In this document: positions 23,784 through 24,000 of the stretch, in pieces
Layout of the letters: each line of letters begins with the position of its first letter
How positions within the stretch are numbered: position 1 is the stretch's first letter
Source of the DNA: Candidatus Odinarchaeota archaeon
GTDB lineage: Archaea > Asgardarchaeota > JAGGXT01
Assembly: GCA_021162905.1 (NCBI GenBank)
Contig: JAGGXT010000120.1
Location: 1-24,000, forward strand
Length of the DNA stretch: 24,000 nucleotides
Reading direction: 5' to 3'
The notes under the pieces: generated by a model
Told to the model about the DNA's origin: nothing
Databases searched by the model: none
What the model saw: the letters and a program-made list of their open reading frames with translations, nothing else
Made by a program: the position numbers and the translations under genes

Positions 23784-24000
23784 TTACAATCTCTTTTTAA
23801 ATCTATGGTATGCACGCTTCAAGATAATCTCTCCAGTAATCGAATTTCCAATCTCGACTATTCTATGATATGGAATTGTCTTCTTATTCAATACGAACCA
23901 AAATTGCTCAAGCGATATGTCTGATACTCTAGCTTTGAATATTTGTTCGTTAGTTCCTCTGAAAAGTATATAGAAATCTTCAGGAGACAATCTTCTATCG
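23784..24000 (-). CDS. DUF504 (UPF0248) family protein, 5'-partial
   Basis: The frame is open to the right window edge and reads D-R-R before the LSPEDF segment, so the true start lies outside. The TTG at 23990 is probably internal. About 70 residues are visible. They show the family pattern: an acidic 'SPEDF' turn, the strand 'YILFRG', and near the end IPYHRIVEIGN, the IPYHR motif of DUF504. These are small archaeal proteins of about 80-100 aa with no established function; a nucleic-acid role has been suggested for the fold but I cannot support it here. The C-terminus is basic (KRAYHRFKKRL). It is on the same strand as reverse gyrase, 78 nt upstream, so cotranscription is possible. Confidence 0.75.
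   Translation of the reverse strand, partial: DRRLSPEDFYILFRGTNEQIFKARVSDISLEQFWFVLNKKTIPYHRIVEIGNSITGEIILKRAYHRFKKRL

Overview
The window is AT-rich DNA from a thermophilic, probably hyperthermophilic, archaeon. Four genes support this: a full-length reverse gyrase, NAD(P)-dependent glycerol-1-phosphate dehydrogenase (first step of archaeal lipid backbone synthesis), archaeal-type (type II) glyceraldehyde-3-phosphate dehydrogenase, and a Hef helicase-nuclease. Full-length Hef (helicase plus XPF nuclease) is classically euryarchaeal, so a classical crenarchaeon is less likely. I cannot place the lineage more closely from one window.

Layout. Positions 1-874 hold the 3' part of an EamA/DMT-type transporter with an Lrp/AsnC-like ligand-binding (RAM) domain fused to its C-terminus; it converges with an unrecognised membrane protein (881-1546, minus). 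A TldD-TldE protease pair follows (1660-4409, plus). A minus-strand run reads, in transcription order, an unrecognised membrane protein (6878-6333), GAPDH (6289-5267) and flavin-dependent thymidylate synthase ThyX (5165-4413). At 7129-8166 (plus) is a protein with a Pro/Glu-rich linker and a C-terminal domain that looks like a nucleotide-binding-dead small GTPase. It converges with hef (10583-8226, minus).

The metabolic centrepiece is 10826-17896 (plus): a tightly overlapping molybdenum hydroxylase operon ordered FAD subunit, 2Fe-2S subunit 1, Mo subunit 1, 2Fe-2S subunit 2, Mo subunit 2, MobA/MocA-type nucleotidyltransferase. An XdhC/CoxI maturation factor converges on it (18675-17899, minus). 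The operon therefore has two catalytic large subunits and two iron-sulfur subunits but one flavin subunit, with two cofactor-maturation genes beside it. The likely chemistry is hydroxylation or oxidation of an aldehyde, purine or N-heterocycle; the substrate cannot be read from the sequence. The 5' region has a TATA-like element, two short dyads and a Shine-Dalgarno (SD) sequence in the loop of a predicted hairpin.

The right end holds egsA (18864-19943, plus), reverse gyrase (23705-19968, minus) and, 78 nt upstream of it, the 3' part of a DUF504/UPF0248 gene that runs off the window.

No tRNA, rRNA, CRISPR array or insertion sequence was seen. No gene-free stretch exceeds about 250 bases. Several starts were moved from the longest frame to a codon with a well-spaced SD, including two TTG starts.
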